NCBI GenBank assembly: GCA_963752915.1
Contig: CAVVZZ010000011.1
Span: 764,438-828,437 of the forward strand
DNA length: 64,000 nt
Direction: 5' to 3'
Source: DATJPR01 sp963752915
Lineage (GTDB): Bacteria; Bacteroidota; Ignavibacteria; UBA10030; UBA6906
Part shown: in pieces, positions 17,444 to 26,816 of the stretch
Position numbering within the stretch: position 1 is the stretch's first letter
Layout of the letters: each line of letters opens with the position of its first letter
Notes under the pieces: generated by a model
Told to the model about the DNA's origin: nothing
The model's input: only the letters and a program-made list of their open reading frames with translations
Database searches by the model: none
Program-made: the position numbers and the translations under genes

Positions 17444-18678
17444 GCGATGTCCTACAGAGCCTCGCCAAGTACTTCGCACTTAACTTGCGCTATTCGATGG
17501 ATGAGGATCCGCCTTGGGGAGGTGGAGCAATCCTCTGCATTTTCTCCAAATGGCAGGCGTCCTCCTGAAGGCACCGATTGACGGTGCCCTCCAGAGGCGG
17601 GAATATTCAGATGTTGAACGATCACTTCGTAGGATGGGAGAAAACCGCATTCACGTCGTTGGCGATCGGTCTGCTCTGTCACCGGCGTACAGATCAAACG
17701 GGACACAATGTCGCGGGTCATCGCCTCGAGAGCCAGCGTCCGTCAGTGTGCCGTCGGTTGCCTCTGGCACTTTCCGACGATTGACGACTTGCAGTAGCCA
17801 CATGACGAGGCATACAAAAGGATCACGAACAGCAAGACGCACACGATCACGCACCAGGAACGCTGTGATGATTTCAGTCTTATTCCATGATGAAGGTTGG
17901 CGAACGTTGAATTCTTGAGAGCAGCGCAATCCCAATTCATGGAATCGATCGACCTACTTGCTTTGAACCCGCTTCCACCTCACGTCAATTGTTCAGATGC
18001 CCCCTCCACGAATCCCTCAAGCGCCAAAACGGAAAAAGCCTCATCATCTTCCCGACGAAAAGGCTTCTCTCTCAAAGGGCGGAACAACGTCAGCAATATA
18101 CTCTCGGCACTTCCGTTTGTCAAGGGAAACAACTCGACGTCGCGATTTCTTAACACACTCATGTGCGATCATCGATGTCAAACATGAACAATCCTGAGAC
18201 CATGCATCAGGATTTTGTCCCTTGATGACTCTTTCGTGAAGAGAATCTGTCAATTCACTTTCCAGATCGGTATGATTACTCTTCACAATCCGGGTCATCG
18301 ATCATTGAATGTGCAGCCCCCTTCATACTAAGCATAGTTACAATCTCGACTCGATCCGAAAAAAGACACTCCGCGAAGAAGGTGGCAGATGACCTAGTGT
18401 CCGACTCGGTCGAGACGATTCCATTCGTGTGACTCTGACACTGTATCGACCTGCTGTGATGAGTCATGCTTTAAACTCATGCTGGTAAATCCTCGGTCCA
18501 ACACATGCATGTCAATTCGGGTGGTCATCTCCTCTGTTACAGAAGGAGCCGATAATCGTCGTGGTTAGCTTCGACGGGAGACTCCTGCTTTGCAGAGTAA
18601 CGAAGCTACTCGCCGGCTCATCGACTGATTTTCCCCCGTTGCGTGACTCGTTCGCCTGTTCTGCGCCAAGATCTCCTG
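17444..18678. other. 1.2-kb gene-poor region
   Basis: No frame on either strand has a recognisable domain together with a ribosome site. Short frames on both strands overlap each other and look like chance. Could be decayed sequence, but I find no similarity to the other families of the window. Confidence 0.45.
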
Positions 18679-19070
18679 CCGAGGTGAACAGAGGATCGGG
18701 ACAATCTCAAGCGCACGGAAATTTCCCGACTGTTGGAGTGGATCCTGCTAAGATAAAGAATACTATCCGTTCCGCCTACGGCGGCTCCTCCAGTCCGAGG
18801 ACGTTTCCGCGTGAACCATGTTCTCAGATCAGGATCCCTAGTGTTGACAAGGGCATTCTGCTCTATTCGGCGAATCGGTGAGCGTAGGACAGTGGGGGTT
18901 TTTAAGCTCCCGGAAAAGTCATCGAGCTGGGATCAGAACCAGACTTCGCCCGGGGACCCCGCGAGGATGGGGCTTTTAGGGTTATGTTTTTTTGTTGTTA
19001 CACCGGTTACGCGTATGTGGCACACCCTTCCTTTTGGAGATGAGCTCTTCCATAGGAGAACTTAAGAGAG
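18679..19070. repeat. Dispersed repeat, copy 1
   Basis: Closely similar to 50518-50918 over its whole length and to 22846-23048 over its first 200 bases. Landmarks in all three are TCCCGACTGTTGGAGTGGAT, CTCAGATCAGGATCCCTAGT and ATTCGGCGAATCGGTGAG; copies 1 and 3 share GGGTTATGTTTTTTTGTTGT further on. On the minus strand a frame of about 65 codons through the shared half stays open in copies 1 and 2 (SPIRRIEQNALVNTRDPDLR), so a degenerate coding origin is possible. I see no terminal inverted repeats. Confidence 0.8.
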
Positions 19071-19639
19071 TACATCATCCAATACTAAGGTATATCTCAT
19101 ATCGCGTAACACGTGTAACATTGTCAGGAATCCTTCAATCTGTTCTATTCTCAGGGAATTCTGGTTACATCACCATCCTCTCGGACCTTATCAACATCCC
19201 TGAGAAGAGCGAAAATCGGTCTCTGCCCCAGGGAGATAGTTAAAGAACGAACCTCGCTGTTCTGCATGAGACGATGGCAAGCATGACTCTCTGCTCATCC
19301 TCATTAATTTCACTGAGATCAGTCATCGCAATTCCGTGCTCACACGGGACAATCATTGCGGGCATTTGACAATTCCCCACAAACGAATCGATCTCCCATC
19401 CCGAGATCCCGAGCGCATCGTCCGGTCGCCCACAATGAGTTGATTCGGCGAAAGCCTCCGCCCCTCAATTGCGCAAACTTTTGGCCATGAATAGTTGTTC
19501 TCTGTGCAAGAATGGCGGCGTTGGCCGCAGGGGATTCTCCAGGCGAATGATCTATGTTCCGAGCGCAGGTCACCCCTCGCCGCAATGGAATTGCCGCGCA
19601 GGATTTCACGTATTCCCATGAAGAAGGTAGGGAGGTCTG
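19071..19639. other. Intergenic region before the TPR gene
   Basis: About 570 bases without a supported gene. The promoter for the plus-strand TPR gene is expected here but I could not place it with confidence. Confidence 0.4.
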
Positions 19640-21262
19640 ATGAGAAAATTGGCGCGGGGGCTCGTCGTTGTCCTTTTCCTGTTTGGTGGCTCTCACTCTT
19701 TCGGTCAGATGCACGAGCATTCGGAAGGTAACCTGGGGAGCGTCCACTTCCCAATTTCGTGTTCGGCTGCCACACAGCAGAAATTCGAACGGGCCGTGAT
19801 TTTGCTCCATCATATGACTTATCCCCAGGCGCAAAAAGCCTTTCAGGACATTACTGAATCCGATTCGACTTGCGCCATGGCGTACTGGGGGATTGCGATG
19901 ACACTGTTTCAGCCGGTTTGGCCGACACGGCCTTCCCGCGCCGATTTGCGTCGCGGTTGGACTGCAATCGATCGGGCGATATCCATAAATCCACCAACAG
20001 AGCGGGAGCGTCTACTGATCGCCGCAACCGGAGCGTTCTTTAAAGATCCGGATTCATCAAACTACTGGCGACGCCTCCAACGATGGTTCGATGGAATGGC
20101 AAAAGCGTACGAGAAATACCCTGACGACGATGAGGTGGCTGCTTTCTATGCACTAGCCCTGGTAGCCACGGTTCCCCCGGATAAGATTTCCTCGCCTAAT
20201 AACGCGCAGGCCGCTAAAATCCTCGTGAATATTTTGAAGAAGAATCCCCGTCACCCCGGAGCCATGCACTACCTGATTCACGCAAATGACACGCCCGGTC
20301 GGGAACATGAATCTCTGGAAATCCTCAAGCAGTACGCTGCAATCGCGCCCCACAACCCGCATGCTCTGCATATGCCCACGCATATCTATACGCGTCTCGG
20401 CGACTGGGAAAATGTCATCAGCGGCAACATCCAAGCGGCGAATGCCGCTCTCGAATTTCCTGCCGGGGACCACGGACAATACGTGTGGGATGAATTCCCT
20501 CACGCAATTGAATACCTGAATTACGCATACCTTCAAACTGGTCAGGATAGCGAGGCAGCAGTACAACTCAGGCGCCTTCAAGGAACGAATGGTCTTGAGC
20601 CGACCTTCAAAACCGCGTTTCATATTTCATCCACCAGAGCACGCTATGCACTTGAACGAAGGGACTGGCCTGAAGCCGCATCGATAGATCCAGGAGAGCC
20701 CCGGACAATTGATTGGGAACGATATTCGTGGCCAGAGGCAATATCGTGGTTCACCCGAGGGTTGGGGTTGGTCCATCTTGGCCAGTCCTCTGAAGCATAC
20801 CCTTCTGTGAGCCGGTTGCAGGAACTCGAATCCATTACGGTCAGTTCCGGCGAAGTACTGTTCGCCCGGAATATCCGCGTCCTTCGCCTTGAGCTCGCGG
20901 CGTGGATCGCCGATTCGGAAGGGAACCGTGACTCCAGTGTGGCACTCATGAGCCAGGCCGCCGAGCTTGAAGCCTCCACTCCCAAGCATCCTGTGACACC
21001 CGCACCAACACTGCCGGCGTACGAGCTCCTGGGTGATCTGCTCATCAAACAGGGGAATGGGCCAGGGGCAGTCAACGCGTACCGGAGATCGCTAGAAATG
21101 TATCCGCGGCGAATGAATTCGCTCTTGGGCGCTGCGCGCGCCGCTCGCGCAGCGGGTGACCGGAAGACCGCCTCGGAATTCTACCACCAAATTCTCGATC
21201 TGGCAGCCCCGGGATCGCCGCGTGAAGGTGTCTCGGAAGCACGTTCGTTCTTGTCGGAATAG
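19640..21262 (+). CDS. Exported TPR-repeat protein
   Basis: 540 residues with GGGAGG 4 bases before the ATG. Signal peptide at 1-22 (MRKLARGLVVVLFLFGGSHS). From about 35, helical repeats run to the end: FERAVILLHHMTYPQAQKAF and MAYWGIAMTLFQPVWP. A His-rich segment near 235-250 (HNPHALHMPTHIYTRLGDW) follows, and classical TPRs lie at 445-540 (AYELLGDLLIKQGNGPGAVN, AYRRSLEMYPRRMNSLLGAA). The H-M-P-x-H-I-(F/Y)-x-R-L-G signature is typical of a widespread periplasmic TPR family without known biochemistry. It stands alone on the plus strand and is followed by a terminator, so it is monocistronic. Confidence 0.85.
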   Translation: MRKLARGLVVVLFLFGGSHSFGQMHEHSEGNLGSVHFPISCSAATQQKFERAVILLHHMTYPQAQKAFQDITESDSTCAMAYWGIAMTLFQPVWPTRPSRADLRRGWTAIDRAISINPPTERERLLIAATGAFFKDPDSSNYWRRLQRWFDGMAKAYEKYPDDDEVAAFYALALVATVPPDKISSPNNAQAAKILVNILKKNPRHPGAMHYLIHANDTPGREHESLEILKQYAAIAPHNPHALHMPTHIYTRLGDWENVISGNIQAANAALEFPAGDHGQYVWDEFPHAIEYLNYAYLQTGQDSEAAVQLRRLQGTNGLEPTFKTAFHISSTRARYALERRDWPEAASIDPGEPRTIDWERYSWPEAISWFTRGLGLVHLGQSSEAYPSVSRLQELESITVSSGEVLFARNIRVLRLELAAWIADSEGNRDSSVALMSQAAELEASTPKHPVTPAPTLPAYELLGDLLIKQGNGPGAVNAYRRSLEMYPRRMNSLLGAARAARAAGDRKTASEFYHQILDLAAPGSPREGVSEARSFLSE

Positions 21263-21345
21263 TTTTCACATGGCCTCTTGTTGAATACCCAAACTCAAAG
21301 TCTTTCCAATCGGAAGACTGTTTGGTCTGGGCTACATTCTCTCCC

Positions 21346-21376
21346 GGCCCTTCCGTAACAAGGGCCGTTTCATTTT
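21346..21376 (+). terminator. Rho-independent terminator of the TPR gene
   Basis: GGCCCTT (21346-21352) and AAGGGCC (21360-21366) form a perfect stem followed by GTTTCATTTT. A second hairpin with TCCGCC/GGCGGA arms follows at about 21380-21410. Confidence 0.75.
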
Positions 21377-21513
21377 GCCGGGGGGTCCGCCGACATTTGG
21401 CGGATCCTCACCCCGGGACTAGGCCATAGAAGAAACCCTGTCATGAACGTGGTAGGGCTCCTTTTGCCTTAGGTCGATATGAGCTTCGTGTGAATTGCCA
21501 CTCAGCGCATGCC

Positions 21514-22072
21514 TCAGCGAACCAGAAGAAGTTTTTTGGTCTCCACAAAACTTCCCGCCTTCAATCGATACATGTATACTCCACTGGCCAGGTGAGAGGC
21601 ATTGAACGTCGCCTCGTAGCGGCCGGCCTGTTTCAATTCGTTCACGAGTGTTTTGAGCTCTCGTCCGAGGATGTCATACACAGTGAGTTGGACAATTGAA
21701 GCCTTCGGGAGTTCATACGCTATCGTCGTGGATGGATTGAAGGGATTGGGATAGTTCTGGAACAGCTGGAATTCACCGGGCAGTCCTGGGGGTCGGGATA
21801 CGTCCGTCACAATGGAATTCGAGGGAAAGATAATGTTGTCGATCCAGAATTCTCCCGGGGTGTCGGACTGTTGTGAGACAATCCACTGTAGCGTGTGCTT
21901 GCCGGCAGACAAGAAATCCCGTTCGACCGTCCAGTCAGTATATCCATTTATGTAAGACATCACGACGCTATCAATCAAAAAGGTGATGGCATCAGGGCGG
22001 AATCTATCGCGCTTCGTTCCGGATGCGAAGCTGTGAAGTCTGGTTGAATGAGTTCTAATTACAGGATCTATT
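21514..22072 (-). pseudogene. N-terminally truncated T9SS sorting-domain protein
   Basis: The frame is open from about 22072 to the stop at 21514 with no signal peptide and no credible start. It begins with a beta-sandwich-like piece (RTHSTRLHSFASGTKRDRF, DAITFLIDSVVMSYINGYTD, GKHTLQWIVSQQ) and ends in a complete sorting domain (FQNYPNPFNPSTTIAYELPK, VYDILGRELKTLVNELKQAG, LASGVYMYRLKAGSFVETKK). A stop codon closes the frame upstream and nothing recognisable precedes it. It is therefore the tail of a larger secreted protein whose front was lost. Confidence 0.75.
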
Positions 22073-22142
22073 GATTATCTCGGCGGGGAAATACTATCTC
22101 AAAAGCATGCACCCAATCTTTTTTCGCTTTTCGATGAGATCC

Positions 22143-22162
22143 AAAAAATCGGGGTATCCCCG
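22143..22162 (-). terminator. Rho-independent terminator (minus strand)
   Basis: On the minus strand CGGGG-ATA-CCCCG is followed directly by ATTTTTT. A second stem CCCGCC/GGCGGG lies just before it (22159-22185). Ends the small two-gene unit at 22223-22713. Confidence 0.75.
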
Positions 22163-22222
22163 CCCTCCTGAAAAATGAAGGCGGGATCTCGAGTCAGCCA
22201 ATCGAAAGTCTATTTCATCCGT

Positions 22223-22434
22223 TCAGTACACCGTAACCTTCGGCCCGATTTCCGAAATGTGAGCTTCGATCTCCGGCTCCATCGCATTGATATCGCTCAG
22301 AATCTTATCCGCTTTGTCTCCGCCGATCTGATCGACTTGATCGAGGTTCTCTCGATTGAAGTAGTGAGTATGTTATTCATATGTTTAGGATCCCGCAACT
22401 TCTGCAGGATTCGTTTTGCCTTGTTTGTCATCAT
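22223..22434 (-). pseudogene. Small gene with frameshift
   Basis: AGGAGGTGAT, a perfect match to the 16S anti-Shine-Dalgarno, sits directly before the ATG at 22434. The first frame reads MMTNKAKRILQKLRDPKHMN. The C-terminal half continues in another frame as FNRENLDQVDQIGGDKADKI and AHISEIGPKVTVY up to the TGA at 22223-22225. Together they would make about 70 residues of one helical protein, so one base has been gained or lost near 22365. Family not recognised. A perfect terminator follows, so the unit was a real gene. Confidence 0.5.
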
Positions 22435-22446
22435 ATCACCTCCTCG

Positions 22447-22713
22447 CTATTTCGATTTGACCAATGTTGATCCCACTCCCTGGCACACCTCCTCGCTGCC
22501 TAGATGAACCATCATTTTTTCCGTCATGGCGACCAATTTTCTTGAAATCCACTCCGGATTCGAGTGGTTTGACTGTCTCTTCCACCTTTCTTCGAGCGTA
22601 GCAGATGGTGGTTTCTTGGCGCCCTGATTTGATGCTACACTGTGGGCGAATTCGCCGAAGAAAAGTCCCTTCCTCCTTCGGCGGGGATCCCTGGACGCTT
22701 TCCGGAATGGCAA
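22447..22713 (-). CDS. Possible small hypothetical protein
   Basis: Up to 88 residues; the C-terminal 50 (NPEWISRKLVAMTEKMMVHL, GSEEVCQGVGS) look protein-like, the basic N-terminal part less so. Stops 12 bases before the next start, as in an operon. No family recognised; the true start is uncertain. Confidence 0.25.
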   Translation of the reverse strand: MPFRKASRDPRRRRKGLFFGEFAHSVASNQGAKKPPSATLEERWKRQSNHSNPEWISRKLVAMTEKMMVHLGSEEVCQGVGSTLVKSK

Positions 22714-22845
22714 GAGGCCACGCAGATAATCTGGCTGACCATTTCGTCAACCGAGAAGTGATTAGCCTTATCACGCAATCGACACACGATTCCCGGCCCT
22801 AGCGTGATGCATTTGCCGATTCTGCGTCACGATTCTCGATCGAAT

Positions 22846-23048
22846 TGAACTGAGGATCGGGACATTTCTAAGCGCTCGGAGATTTCCCGACTGTTGGAGT
22901 GGATCCTGCCAAAATAAGAAACAAAATCGATTCCGCCTTCGGCGGCTCTTCCAGCCCGAGGACATTTCCGCTTGAACCATGTTCTCAGATCAGGATCCCT
23001 AGTGTTGACGAGGGCATTCTGCTCCATTCGGCGAATCGGTGAGTGTAG
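22846..23048. repeat. Dispersed repeat, copy 2 (short form)
   Basis: About 200 bases matching the first half of copies 1 and 3, from GAGGATCGGGAC to GCGAATCGGTGAG. The match breaks at the junction with a sorting-domain relic. The minus-strand frame is open across both (ETKKLLLHSPIRRMEQNALV), joining the end of a sorting domain to the repeat. Confidence 0.75.
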
Positions 23049-23110
23049 CAGGAGCTTTTTCGTCTCCACGAGCGAGCCGGCCCGGAGCCGTTAGCAGGAG
23101 ACGCTGCTAG
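23049..23110 (-). pseudogene. Short T9SS sorting-domain tail
   Basis: The minus strand reads RLRAGSLVETKKLLL, the last residues of a sorting domain, preceded by a stop codon. It continues in frame into the adjacent dispersed repeat. Only the tail survives. Confidence 0.55.
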
Positions 23111-23589
23111 ACATCGACATCGACAGCGAACGCTTCTTTTTCCACCGAACTCAGCGCAAAATAGCCGCTCAATATCGGAAACCGCTGGGCAACCAGGATC
23201 CATTTCCATTCGGGGCGGAACATCGGTGCGGCACCTGGAGATCTTCGGGAGTATCTTGCGCCGATTTTGTCACCCCCAGTGGGAGAGACTCGCGGTTTGT
23301 CGCAAACCAGTCAGTTGGATTTTCGGCGGACCAAGTCTCACACACGGAGGGAACAATGGACTTCCTATCATGCATCATTAGTGTCCGGTTAACGTTAAGA
23401 CGAATGGCCGCAAACCTTTTCGCGGATACGGCTTCCACGGTTTTGCACTATGATCGATTTCAACTTTCCCGAGAAGCTACCCTTTTGCCGACTATCTTTT
23501 GAACCGTTAATTCGTTTGGCGCAGGTACTTCTATAGTTCTTTGTTTCCACTCCCGTGGAGGGGGTACTTTCTTTCCGCCACTCACTGAC
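23111..23589. other. Intergenic region, nothing recognised
   Basis: About 480 bases past the stop of the FN3/propeller lipoprotein gene. No supported gene and no clear terminator. Confidence 0.4.
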
Positions 23590-25500
23590 CTAATTTGGCA
23601 CCAAGTACACTGGCCACACCCACCAGCTATATCTCATCCGAAAGATGGAGAGAGTCGAATTCTCTCCGCTGACAGCGATAAAGTCTGTATTGCTGCCCGG
23701 TATGCCCGCAATCTGTCTCGCCCAGTAGTAGATCGATATCCCGGGACTTTCAGTCGCAGGATTGAGTGAGACTAAAAGCCCAACAACCCCGAATACCATC
23801 CGGTATCCATCAGGAGTATAATATCCCAGGCGCACGTCATCGCTCAATATTCCATGGGAGGACCCGGCCTGACCCAACGTGATGTTGAAAAGCCAGACCG
23901 ACCAGTTGGCGTACTGAATCGAGTACAAATCTCCCGCAGAACGCTGAAAGATCGGCTTTGTGAACAGCCCACCCGACACCGATCCGAGATGCGATTGGCT
24001 CTGCCAGTTCCAAGTTTGTACCGTCTTGTCAGCGCCGGAGACCAGCGTTCGACCGTCGTCTGTAAGCCAAAGAGAAATCGGATAGCCGGTGTGTCCTGTG
24101 AGCGATCCGTTGCTGACTCCAGTAGACGTATTCCACATCCGGATGGTTGGATCGCCACCTGAAGTTATCGCCACTGACCCATCATCAGAGATCTGGAGGT
24201 CATACGCCGGGGCCGTCATATTGACTGTACTCAACAGGCGTCCGTCGGTTGCGGCATAAAAGCAAAACGTTCCAGAATCCTTTACGGCGGTCCCGATCAC
24301 CTGACCGTTTCCGCTAATAGCCACGGCGCTCACCTCATACGGAACCGAAATGGAACGATGAAGGATATGGTCTTGAATCCCCCATATCTGCAACGAGCCG
24401 CCGTCGTGCGCCCACACGAGGGCCGTCGCACCATCGCGACTGACGATCACTGAATTCTCCCGGTGGCCGGTCTCCAATGTTCCAAGAAGATCGAACGAAA
24501 CATTCTGGTAAACCACGTGGATTTCCTGGGAGTATGCGGTGCTGTCCCGGCTCGTTACGCCCTTCACTCTGTAGTAGTAGGAATTGTCTCTGCCCACGGA
24601 GTTATCTACATATGAATCGGCCCCTGGGCTGCAGACTCCGAGGACCGTGTACGCCGCATTCGGCGTAGCTCTTTCCACAATTGATGTCGTAGGATAAAGG
24701 TAATGATTCGTCCAGTGAATGCTCACCGTACCCGGATTGTCACCACTGCATGACAAGTCGGTCGGAGCAAGAAAGGAGTCGACAACCTCAAGTGAATCAA
24801 ATGGACTCTGCAACCCCGATACGCTTACTGCAGATATCCGATACATGTAGCTCGTCCTTACGTTTAGGGTCGTCGTGTCGATGAACGACGTTGCATTGGC
24901 CTGAGTAAGGCTGATCCTCGAGTACGGAGTGCCAACTCCATCTCCTCGCATCCGCCGTTCTATTGCGAAGCCGCATTCGGCATTGGAGTTGTCGTCCCAA
25001 GTGAACTGACGTCTTGATTCGCTTAGGAACCGCAGAGACAGGTTCGACGGTGCATCGAGGTGAAGAACTGCGCCAACGGCAGTGGACGGCGGACTAATAT
25101 TGTCGCCGATTCTTGAATGGATCCTGAAAGTGTATGGTCGACCAATATCGAATGTTCCATGAAACGTTGACGAGAGGAATGGTCCGTGGACACTGTCAAG
25201 AGGAAGAAACGTCCCACCGTCGGAACTTCGTTCCAGCACAACCCAGAGCTCTTTCGCCTGCGCGCTGCTGGTCTTCACAATTTTGTCCGACCAGGATACG
25301 GTGATGGTTGAATCTGAAATGGACAGCACGTGCACGCTATCGGGAGTGGCAAGTGGAACCTGGGGGTCAAGAGGATTCACGAAGTCGACCGCCTTCTGAC
25401 ACGAAACCAACCCGAGCATGAGGAGGCCGGAGAACACAAGGTCCGCCAGTCTTTCAACACGGTTATCATGACCATATGAGGGCACGTCCTTGCAAGTCAT
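23590..25500 (-). CDS. Lipoprotein with fibronectin type III repeats and a beta-propeller
   Basis: 636 residues from the ATG at 25500. The ATG overlaps the stop of the preceding gene by ATGA, which fixes the start and shows coupling. A hydrophobic segment ends in LVSC, a lipobox. Residues about 50-330 hold three FN3-like domains (PDSVHVLSISDSTITVSW; APSNLSLRFLSESRRQFTW; APTDLSCSGDNPGTVSIHW). About 335-636 are WD40-like blades (VIVSRDGATALVWAHDGGSL, LQISDDGSVAITSGGDPTIR, LWLTDDGRTLVSGADKTVQT). There is no sorting domain, so it stays cell-associated. Likely a surface binding protein acting with its PEGA-type partner. Confidence 0.8.
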   Translation of the reverse strand: MTCKDVPSYGHDNRVERLADLVFSGLLMLGLVSCQKAVDFVNPLDPQVPLATPDSVHVLSISDSTITVSWSDKIVKTSSAQAKELWVVLERSSDGGTFLPLDSVHGPFLSSTFHGTFDIGRPYTFRIHSRIGDNISPPSTAVGAVLHLDAPSNLSLRFLSESRRQFTWDDNSNAECGFAIERRMRGDGVGTPYSRISLTQANATSFIDTTTLNVRTSYMYRISAVSVSGLQSPFDSLEVVDSFLAPTDLSCSGDNPGTVSIHWTNHYLYPTTSIVERATPNAAYTVLGVCSPGADSYVDNSVGRDNSYYYRVKGVTSRDSTAYSQEIHVVYQNVSFDLLGTLETGHRENSVIVSRDGATALVWAHDGGSLQIWGIQDHILHRSISVPYEVSAVAISGNGQVIGTAVKDSGTFCFYAATDGRLLSTVNMTAPAYDLQISDDGSVAITSGGDPTIRMWNTSTGVSNGSLTGHTGYPISLWLTDDGRTLVSGADKTVQTWNWQSQSHLGSVSGGLFTKPIFQRSAGDLYSIQYANWSVWLFNITLGQAGSSHGILSDDVRLGYYTPDGYRMVFGVVGLLVSLNPATESPGISIYYWARQIAGIPGSNTDFIAVSGENSTLSIFRMRYSWWVWPVYLVPN

Positions 25501-26231
25501 CGAAATGTCTCCGCGGCAAGCCACGACACCAAGACGGTTGTGAGTGATGAAATGACGAATGCTGAGGAAATGGTATAGCCAGTTCTGAACCCGGCGACAC
25601 GCTTCCGGTAGTTTACCGCATCGTTGACCGTCATGGCGTCATTGTAGCGGTTCATATTTACGTTGCAGCGTTCGTTGAAATACAGAGTTGCGAATCCGGC
25701 AAGAACACTCACGCCAGCGCCAATCCACACACGGGACATCCATTGATTGTGCATCCGATCCAGATACTGAAGCGAGTACATTTCAATGGGATGGTCGACC
25801 ATTCCGGCACCGGTGAGTCTAAGTCTTCGCGTCTCATGCCGGAAACCCGCCTTGTTGACTTCAAGAGTGTAAGCTCCCGGGGACAGATAAGAACTCAGCG
25901 GGAGCTCGCTGCTGACCACGGTGTCGGGAGCGTTCGTCGATTCCACGGAGCCATTGGCGAACAATTCGATTCGGCTAGTGTGGATAAGGGCAGCGGTTGC
26001 CCTGACGGGCGTGCGTTCTTCTTCGGTAACGTTGATCCCAATGCAGATGTCGAGGGACGAATCGGGCACCGCGTGGATTGAATCACCTGGAAAGATAACG
26101 ACATTCAAGATCGTTGATGATGCTTCCCCTGCCGGCGCTTTGCTCGTTGAATCTGCACCTGTCGGCGGTCCTGCACGGAGCGCAACTCCTCCGCAGAGCA
26201 GCAAAGCAATGAATGGCAGAGTCTTATTCAT
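25497..26231 (-). CDS. PEGA-like domain membrane protein
   Basis: 244 residues. N-terminal signal (MNKTLPFIALLLCGGVALRA). A beta-domain with the PEGA-like ending SSYLSPGAYTLEVNKAGFRH follows at about 110-135. Two membrane helices lie at about 165-182 (VWIGAGVSVLAGFATLYF) and 215-238 (TGYTISSAFVISSLTTVLVS). Overlaps the downstream lipoprotein gene by 4 bases. PEGA domains are short surface modules with no catalytic role. The pair probably forms a cell-envelope complex; function unknown. Confidence 0.65.
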   Translation of the reverse strand: MNKTLPFIALLLCGGVALRAGPPTGADSTSKAPAGEASSTILNVVIFPGDSIHAVPDSSLDICIGINVTEEERTPVRATAALIHTSRIELFANGSVESTNAPDTVVSSELPLSSYLSPGAYTLEVNKAGFRHETRRLRLTGAGMVDHPIEMYSLQYLDRMHNQWMSRVWIGAGVSVLAGFATLYFNERCNVNMNRYNDAMTVNDAVNYRKRVAGFRTGYTISSAFVISSLTTVLVSWLAAETFR

Positions 26232-26261
26232 CGAAACTCCTCATCGGTCATCCGCAGAAAG

Positions 26262-26304
26262 AAAAAGCACACTCATCGACGGTCGGGAGATGAATGTGCT
26301 TTTT
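26262..26304. terminator. A/T-flanked hairpin upstream of the PEGA gene
   Basis: AAAAAGCACA-TCATC pairs with GATGA-TGTGCTTTTT with one mismatch, loop of about 11. A-run before and T-run after allow termination in either direction, so it separates the PEGA operon from the tRNA-fragment region. Confidence 0.65.
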
Positions 26305-26533
26305 GAAAGAGCATGTATTGATTAAGAATACAGGATTCAACGTTCCTAATCAAGTCTGAGGCATATCCCGCCCAAGGGAATCGCCTACCCGATTCACCCA
26401 TGTCCGTTCATTTTCATTCGTGTTCTTCTCGATGCTTAGAGCAAAGAACCGAAAGGGAGACCTTCACGTTCTGCTTTCCCGCAACAGCGAACTCTCGGTA
26501 GAAGTGTGCCAGGCCACGCTATTCCATGGGAAC

Positions 26534-26566
26534 GAAAAAACCCGCAGCGGAAATGCCGTGCGGGTT
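26534..26566 (-). terminator. Terminator following the tRNA-Ser fragment
   Basis: On the minus strand AACCCGCA and TGCGGGTT form a stem followed by TTTTTT. It is only 7 bases past the 3' end of the tRNA fragment and differs from the terminator of the intact tRNA-Ser at 51785. Confidence 0.75.
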
Positions 26567-26572
26567 CTTTAA

Positions 26573-26635
26573 GCGGAGAGGGAGAGATTCGAACTCTCGG
26601 TAGAGGTTGACCCCCTACGGCGGTTTAGCAAACCG
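26573..26635 (-). pseudogene. 3' part of tRNA-Ser(GCU)
   Basis: 63 bases identical to 51722-51784 (opposite strand), from the anticodon stem (CGGTTTGCTAAACCG) through variable arm, T arm and acceptor 3' strand. The 5' acceptor and D arm are replaced by unrelated sequence (GAGAGCTATTCCGC), which cannot pair with the 3' half. Such fragments, starting at the anticodon arm, are the usual attachment-site remnants of tyrosine-integrase elements. No integrase gene is seen in the window. Confidence 0.85.
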
Positions 26636-26719
26636 GCGGAATAGCTCTCTTCCACTTTGAATCGGGAGCTTTCAGGATTGCGGGGCACTGGATGGGGCAC
26701 TGCAAAGCCCAAAAGTGAA

Positions 26720-26816
26720 GGGCGCTGAACCTGTCTCACCGGCTAAGGGAGTAAGTCCAGCGCCCAACATCCCGCCTAAGACGGGAGGATTAAGTGTAAA
26801 ATCATGGCCGGTGAGA
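26720..26816. other. Candidate structured RNA with two crossing stems
   Basis: Two perfect inverted repeats interleave: GGGCGCTG (26720-26727) with CAGCGCCC (26758-26765), and TCTCACCGGC (26734-26743) with GCCGGTGAGA (26807-26816). Their order 1-2-1'-2' would form a pseudoknot if both pair. A small stem CCCG/CGGG lies inside. No known RNA family is recognised and the transcribed strand is not known. Confidence 0.3.

Noticed and set aside
17452..18467. Several frames of 60-130 codons
   Set aside because: They overlap one another on both strands, lack ribosome sites and match no family.
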